Source: Candidatus Woesearchaeota archaeon (lineage in GTDB: Archaea > Nanobdellota > Nanobdellia > SCGC-AAA011-G17 > VGLX01). From it: a stretch of DNA of 9,889 nucleotides. This document shows positions 6,312 to 9,889 of the stretch, piece by piece; position 1 is the stretch's first letter, and every line of letters starts with the position of its first letter. A model generated the notes under the pieces. That model saw nothing but the letters and a program-made list of their open reading frames with translations, searched no databases and was not told where the DNA came from. Position numbers and translations under genes: made by a program. The stretch covers positions 1 to 9,889 of the forward strand of contig VGLX01000023.1 of assembly GCA_016866645.1 (NCBI GenBank). The letters run 5' to 3'.

Positions 6312-6503
6312 ATGATCATCAAAAAAGAAGAGCTTGAGAAGGCTGTAGACGCTTTCGTGAAAGAACTGAAAGTCATGCTTAGGGCTTTCGAAAAAGAAGA
6401 AGAAGCAGAAGCGGTAGAGCAGATATATACGGAAAAGAAAGACATAATGCTGCAGGACACTAAGGAGTACTTAGAAGAAGCTGAAGGCATAGAAGTGCTG
6501 TAA
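6312..6503 (+). CDS. Small acidic helical protein of unknown function
   Basis: I do not recognise this 63-aa protein. It is rich in glutamate and lysine, with heptad-like leucine, valine and isoleucine spacing, and is probably two helices (about 5-30 and 34-57) joined by a short acidic turn. It has no cysteine, no membrane segment and no signal peptide. The ATG at 6312 (or the GTG at 6309) is chosen: the TATA-like box sits 28 nt upstream, and AAGGGGCGG precedes it. It is divergent from pit and 64 bp upstream of SMC, so either a phosphate-related role or co-expression with SMC is conceivable. The even codon use and absence of a competing frame suggest it is a real gene. Confidence 0.6.
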   Translation: MIIKKEELEKAVDAFVKELKVMLRAFEKEEEAEAVEQIYTEKKDIMLQDTKEYLEEAEGIEVL

Positions 6504-6510
6504 AGAACAA

Positions 6511-6520
6511 ATTATATAAA
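6511..6520 (+). promoter_or_regulatory. TATA box upstream of SMC
   Basis: TTATATAAAT centred about 52 nt before the TTG start predicts transcription beginning near 6541, giving a short leader that includes the Shine-Dalgarno sequence. A second TATA-like CTTATAAAAAA (6539-6549) is closer and would give a start near the codon itself, losing the Shine-Dalgarno. Confidence 0.45.
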
Positions 6521-6552
6521 TATCACGAGCCTAACCAGTCTTATAAAAAAAG

Positions 6553-6558
6553 AGGAGG
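6553..6558 (+). promoter_or_regulatory. Shine-Dalgarno AGGAGG for the TTG start of SMC
   Basis: AGGAGG is 9 nt before TTG 6568. The frame is closed upstream by TAA at 6544-6546 and has no ATG or GTG, so this site fixes the unusual start. The out-of-frame ATG at 6561 is only 2 nt from it. Confidence 0.7.
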
Positions 6559-6567
6559 AAATGCGAA

Positions 6568-9500
6568 TTGACAGTAATTAAGAAGCTCACATTAAAGGGT
6601 TTCAAATCTTTTGCGAAACACACAGAAATACCATTCGGGACAGGTTTCAACTGCTGCCTCGGCGCGAACGGGTCGGGAAAATGCGTAAGAGGTGACACTT
6701 TAGTTCAACTAGCAGATGGTTCGCTAAAGCAGATAAGGGACATCGTAGAAAAAGGTTTGAATAGCAATGTTATCCAAAAGCTTGACGATGGATTCGTGGC
6801 ATACGGAAGCGATACTGCGATAATTTGCCTTGATACGACCACATTAAAAACAGTTTCTAAGCCGGTTCTCGCATTTGTGAAAAGAAAAGCCCCTGAACAG
6901 TTAGTCAAGATAAAGACAAGGAGCGGTAGACAGATAGTAACTACAGAATACCACCCGTTATTTATACTAGACAATGAAGAAATCAAATCCGTAAATGCAG
7001 AACACTTAAATAAAGGAATCAAAATTGCAGTTCCAAGAAATTTTAAAATAATCCCAAAATCAAAAGTTTTCTATGAACTAATAGATATGATCAGTGCAAA
7101 AGATGAAGTTTATGTTCCCTACGATAAAAGGTTTTCTGATGTTCTGTTCAAGATTAAAGAAAAAGAGGGTATAGGCTGGAAAGGGATATCGGCTAAAATA
7201 GGAATCAGATGTAATATTATCAAAGGCGTTCTTGATAAACAAGCAATTAATTTTGCTTATCTTGTAAAGATTCTAAAATACGCCGGGATAGATTATGATG
7301 GGATAATTAAGATAGTAACCTATATAAAAGCGAAGAATCAGCACAAAAAATACAAAATCCCATGGGTCAACAGTAAAGAATTGGCTAGGCTTCTAGGATA
7401 CCTAATCGCAGAAGGAAGAATAACCAAGACGAATCAAGTATGGTTTACAAGCGGGACTGAAGAGATGGTCAGTGATTACGTTAAGATAGCAAAAGAAACC
7501 TTAAGCATTACACCAACGATTAAGGAGTATAAGCCTAATTGCTGGGATTGCCTAATATTCAGTGGACCTATAGTGAAGATCCTTGAAAAATTCGGGATGT
7601 CATTTGAAGGGGCAGGAGATAAAACATTGACCAACATGTTCTTAGAACACAGCTCAGAGGAAGAGCTGGGAAGCTTATTAAACGGATTATATTCCGGGGA
7701 TGGGTATGTTTCAAAGAGTTCAGTAGAAATAACCACAAAAAGTGAAAAACTTGCAACAGCAATCGAAACCGTACTGCTGAGATTGGGCGTAATATTCTCT
7801 TCTAAGCATGTAATAAAAGTAGCTACAAACAGCAATTTCCGTGGAATCTACAAGACTATAGTCATAACAGGAGTAGAGAACTGTACAAACTTCTTCAATC
7901 ACGTCAAACTGGCACACCACAATAAGAACAAAAGATTAGAGCGTTTAATAAGCCTAAAACCTAACTCTAACATTGATTTAATAAGCGTTAACAACCTAGT
8001 AAAAAAAACAGCAACTGAGCTTAAAATAAAACTGAAGCCTACAAAATCAGAATTTTCAAGGCTAAGCTCCTATTGCTATAACCAATGCACGCCAAGCAGG
8101 TATGGGATTAACAGACTGATAAACGAGTTATTCGCCCCTGTCTCACAAAATCAAGGATTGATCTCCCAGTCACTGCTCAAGCTTGAAACGATATCCACTT
8201 CAGATATTTTCTGGGATGAGATTATAGGAGTAGAGAAGATAAATCATAATGAAGAATGGGTATATGATTTATGCGTAGACGAGCATCATAATTTTATAGC
8301 TAACAATTTTTTTGTTCATAACAGCAACATAATGGACGCGATGTGCTTCGTGCTTGGCAAGCTCTCAGCTAAGGGCATGAGGGCTGAGAAATCCGCGAAC
8401 TTGATATATAACGGCGCTAAGAAAGGGACTCCTGCGAAAGAAGCCGAATGCTCAATAGTCTTTGATAATTCTAACAAAAGTTTTTCATCAATTAGCGCGC
8501 CTGAAGTGACTTTGGCAAGAAGAGTCAACATGGCTGGCAACAGCGTATACAAAATCAACGATGAGGTTAGGACTAGGCAGCAAGTGGTGGACTTGTTAAG
8601 GACAGCAGGCATAGAGCCTGACGGGCATAACATAATCCTTCAAGGCGACATAGTCGAGTTCATGGAGATGAAGCCAGAAGAGCGAAGACTGCTGGTTGAG
8701 GAGATTTCTGGAATATCAGTCTGGGAAGACAAGAAGCACAAATCTTTGTTAGAGCTCCAAAGCGTTGATGAACGATTGAAAGAAGCGAGTATAATGCTCT
8801 CTGAAAGGGAAGCCCATCTTAAAGAGCTGAAAAAAGACCGTGACCAAGCCTTGAAGTACAAGGAACTAGAAGCTAATGTCAAGGACAACAAAGCTACATG
8901 GCTCCACATACGGATAAAGAAAAAAGAGGAAGAGAAACAAGAGCTAGAGTCCAAGCTTAACAAGCAGAAGCAAGAGTCAGAAAAAATAAAAAACAAGATT
9001 ACCGAGCTGACACAGCTGATTGCCCAAAAGACAGAAGAAGTCCAGAAACTAACCGCAGACATGGAGTCTAAAGGCGATGAAGAGCGGAAAAAGCTCAGCA
9101 GCGAAGTCATAACCTTAAGGGATGGTATAGCCCGTGACGAAGAAAGGCTCAGGACATGCAAAGGAGAGATTACTAAGCTTGCCCAGAGGATACAGAACCT
9201 CAGGAAAGAGATGCAGGAGCATGACAAAAAGGTAGACGAGCTAGACTTGCAAAGAATAGACTGGAACAAAAAGATAAAATCCTTAACAGAAGAAGAGAAT
9301 AAGATAAACGACGAGCTTAAGAGCTTTAAGCAGAAACACGGGATAAAAGACGAAGGCTTCGACACTAAAATCGACAGCCTAGAATCTGAGATAGAAAAGA
9401 AGCAGCAAGAATTCTTGAAAGAGCAGGAAGAAAAGACGGCGTTGATAGCGAAAAAGACCCATCTCGAGCTTCAGATAAAAGCTTCTGAAGATAAGATAAG

Positions 9501-9889
9501 AGACATGCTCAACCTGAAGAAAGAGGACCAAGAAAAGCTGAACAAACTCAAAGGTCTAAGGCAAGACTTCTCAAAAACTGTCAAAGAGATATCGCAGAGA
9601 GAAGAGAAAGACGCTCAATATGTGTCAAAACTAGCTGAGATAATGAAGAAACACGCTGACACTGTCCAAGAATTAGCAAGGCTTAACATGAGACAGGTCA
9701 CTTTCCAAGAATTATCATTCGGTGACCTCGCGATAAAACGGGTATTGGAGATGAAAAAAGGCATCTTCGGATTAGTCTCAGACCTCGGCGAAGCAGAGTC
9801 AAAATACTCTTTAGCATTAGAGATCGCAGCAGGCACGAGAATAAAAAGCGTGGTAGTAGACAATGATGAGACCGCTGCGAAATGCATCG
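6568..9889 (+). CDS. smc: SMC chromosome-organisation ATPase, intein-containing (cut by right edge)
   Basis: SMC proteins form V-shaped ATPase dimers that organise and separate chromosomes. Translation starts at TTG 6568, giving the standard N-terminus (TVIKKLTLKGFKSFA). The Walker A loop GANGSGK is interrupted after lysine 38 by an intein (6682-8322); after splicing it reads GANGSGKSN. Downstream come the N-lobe (NLIYNGAKKGTP), the Q-loop (NIILQGDIVEF, glutamine codon 8641-8643), the conserved EERRLLVEEISGI, and a long Glu/Lys/Gln-rich coiled coil from about 8730 to 9700. The hinge domain follows (KGIFGLVSDLGEAESKYSLALEIAAG), where the window ends. About 560 extein residues are present, roughly half of a normal SMC. 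The second coiled coil, signature motif and Walker B must lie to the right. No internal stop is seen. Confidence 0.95.
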   Translation, partial: MTVIKKLTLKGFKSFAKHTEIPFGTGFNCCLGANGSGKCVRGDTLVQLADGSLKQIRDIVEKGLNSNVIQKLDDGFVAYGSDTAIICLDTTTLKTVSKPVLAFVKRKAPEQLVKIKTRSGRQIVTTEYHPLFILDNEEIKSVNAEHLNKGIKIAVPRNFKIIPKSKVFYELIDMISAKDEVYVPYDKRFSDVLFKIKEKEGIGWKGISAKIGIRCNIIKGVLDKQAINFAYLVKILKYAGIDYDGIIKIVTYIKAKNQHKKYKIPWVNSKELARLLGYLIAEGRITKTNQVWFTSGTEEMVSDYVKIAKETLSITPTIKEYKPNCWDCLIFSGPIVKILEKFGMSFEGAGDKTLTNMFLEHSSEEELGSLLNGLYSGDGYVSKSSVEITTKSEKLATAIETVLLRLGVIFSSKHVIKVATNSNFRGIYKTIVITGVENCTNFFNHVKLAHHNKNKRLERLISLKPNSNIDLISVNNLVKKTATELKIKLKPTKSEFSRLSSYCYNQCTPSRYGINRLINELFAPVSQNQGLISQSLLKLETISTSDIFWDEIIGVEKINHNEEWVYDLCVDEHHNFIANNFFVHNSNIMDAMCFVLGKLSAKGMRAEKSANLIYNGAKKGTPAKEAECSIVFDNSNKSFSSISAPEVTLARRVNMAGNSVYKINDEVRTRQQVVDLLRTAGIEPDGHNIILQGDIVEFMEMKPEERRLLVEEISGISVWEDKKHKSLLELQSVDERLKEASIMLSEREAHLKELKKDRDQALKYKELEANVKDNKATWLHIRIKKKEEEKQELESKLNKQKQESEKIKNKITELTQLIAQKTEEVQKLTADMESKGDEERKKLSSEVITLRDGIARDEERLRTCKGEITKLAQRIQNLRKEMQEHDKKVDELDLQRIDWNKKIKSLTEEENKINDELKSFKQKHGIKDEGFDTKIDSLESEIEKKQQEFLKEQEEKTALIAKKTHLELQIKASEDKIRDMLNLKKEDQEKLNKLKGLRQDFSKTVKEISQREEKDAQYVSKLAEIMKKHADTVQELARLNMRQVTFQELSFGDLAIKRVLEMKKGIFGLVSDLGEAESKYSLALEIAAGTRIKSVVVDNDETAAKCI
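6682..8322 (+). mobile_element. Intein with LAGLIDADG homing endonuclease in the SMC Walker A loop
   Basis: This 547-aa protein-splicing element starts with C1 (CVRGDTLVQLADG, block A). Block B has TEYH (T88, H91). The endonuclease carries two LAGLIDADG motifs, LLGYLIAEG (237-245, acid E244) and LNGLYSGDG (333-341, acid D340), both with the metal-binding acid kept. The C-terminal blocks are VYDLCVDEHHNFIA and FFVHN (H546, N547), followed by extein Ser (+1). All splicing residues are present, so both splicing and homing look intact. Residues about 158-205 (GWKGISAKIGIRCNIIKGVL) resemble a helix-turn-helix insert that might help DNA recognition. The segment looks more AT-rich than the extein, in keeping with separate acquisition. 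The insertion lies exactly between Lys and Ser of the ATP-binding loop. Confidence 0.93.

Noticed and set aside
7476..7920. Minus-strand open frames inside the intein
   Set aside because: The plus frame is open throughout and encodes the intein endonuclease with both LAGLIDADG motifs.
8640..9365. Minus-strand open frame of 241 codons opposite the SMC coiled coil
   Set aside because: Low-complexity Ser/Leu/Phe product, the usual mirror of a Lys/Glu-rich coiled coil.

Overview
The window looks archaeal, most likely from a small-genome or DPANN-type lineage (Woesearchaeota-like is a guess). Reasons: AT-rich TATA boxes sit about 26-29 nt upstream of most first start codons, the pattern of leaderless archaeal transcripts. 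There is also a TFB-type cyclin protein, an archaeal-type RNase HII with a C-terminal PCNA-binding peptide, a short archaeal PiT transporter with its DUF47 partner, and an SMC gene carrying an intein.

Layout. 1-1004: right part of an IS200/IS605-type element, with a tnpB gene broken by two frameshifts and a hairpin right end that may be the scaffold of its guide RNA. 1001-1348 (-): a 115-aa protein with a single TFB/TFIIB-like cyclin repeat. Its stop codon lies inside the transposon end, so the element probably trimmed its tail. 1349-1587: a 239-bp divergent regulatory region with two 8-bp direct repeats around a TATA box. 1588-2688 and 2730-3860 (+): two paralogous exported proteins with HExxH metallopeptidase motifs, each with its own promoter. 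3897-4565 (+): RNase HII. 4562-6231 (-): the phosphate transporter gene pit followed by its DUF47/PhoU-like partner, convergent with RNase HII and overlapping it by the palindrome CTAG. 6312-6503 (+): a 63-aa acidic helical protein divergent from pit. 6568 to the right edge (+): SMC, interrupted in its Walker A loop by a complete 547-aa LAGLIDADG intein and cut by the window edge in the hinge domain.

How the genes relate. pit and DUF47 are a known functional pair. The two metallopeptidases are a tandem duplication and probably act outside the membrane. The small TFB-like protein is divergent from them and could be a local regulator, but that is inference from position only. RNase HII and SMC are housekeeping genes for replication/repair and chromosome organisation. 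The two mobile elements (IS605-type and intein) target a gene end and an ATP-binding loop respectively. No tRNA, rRNA or CRISPR array was seen, and no gene-free stretch exceeds 300 bases.
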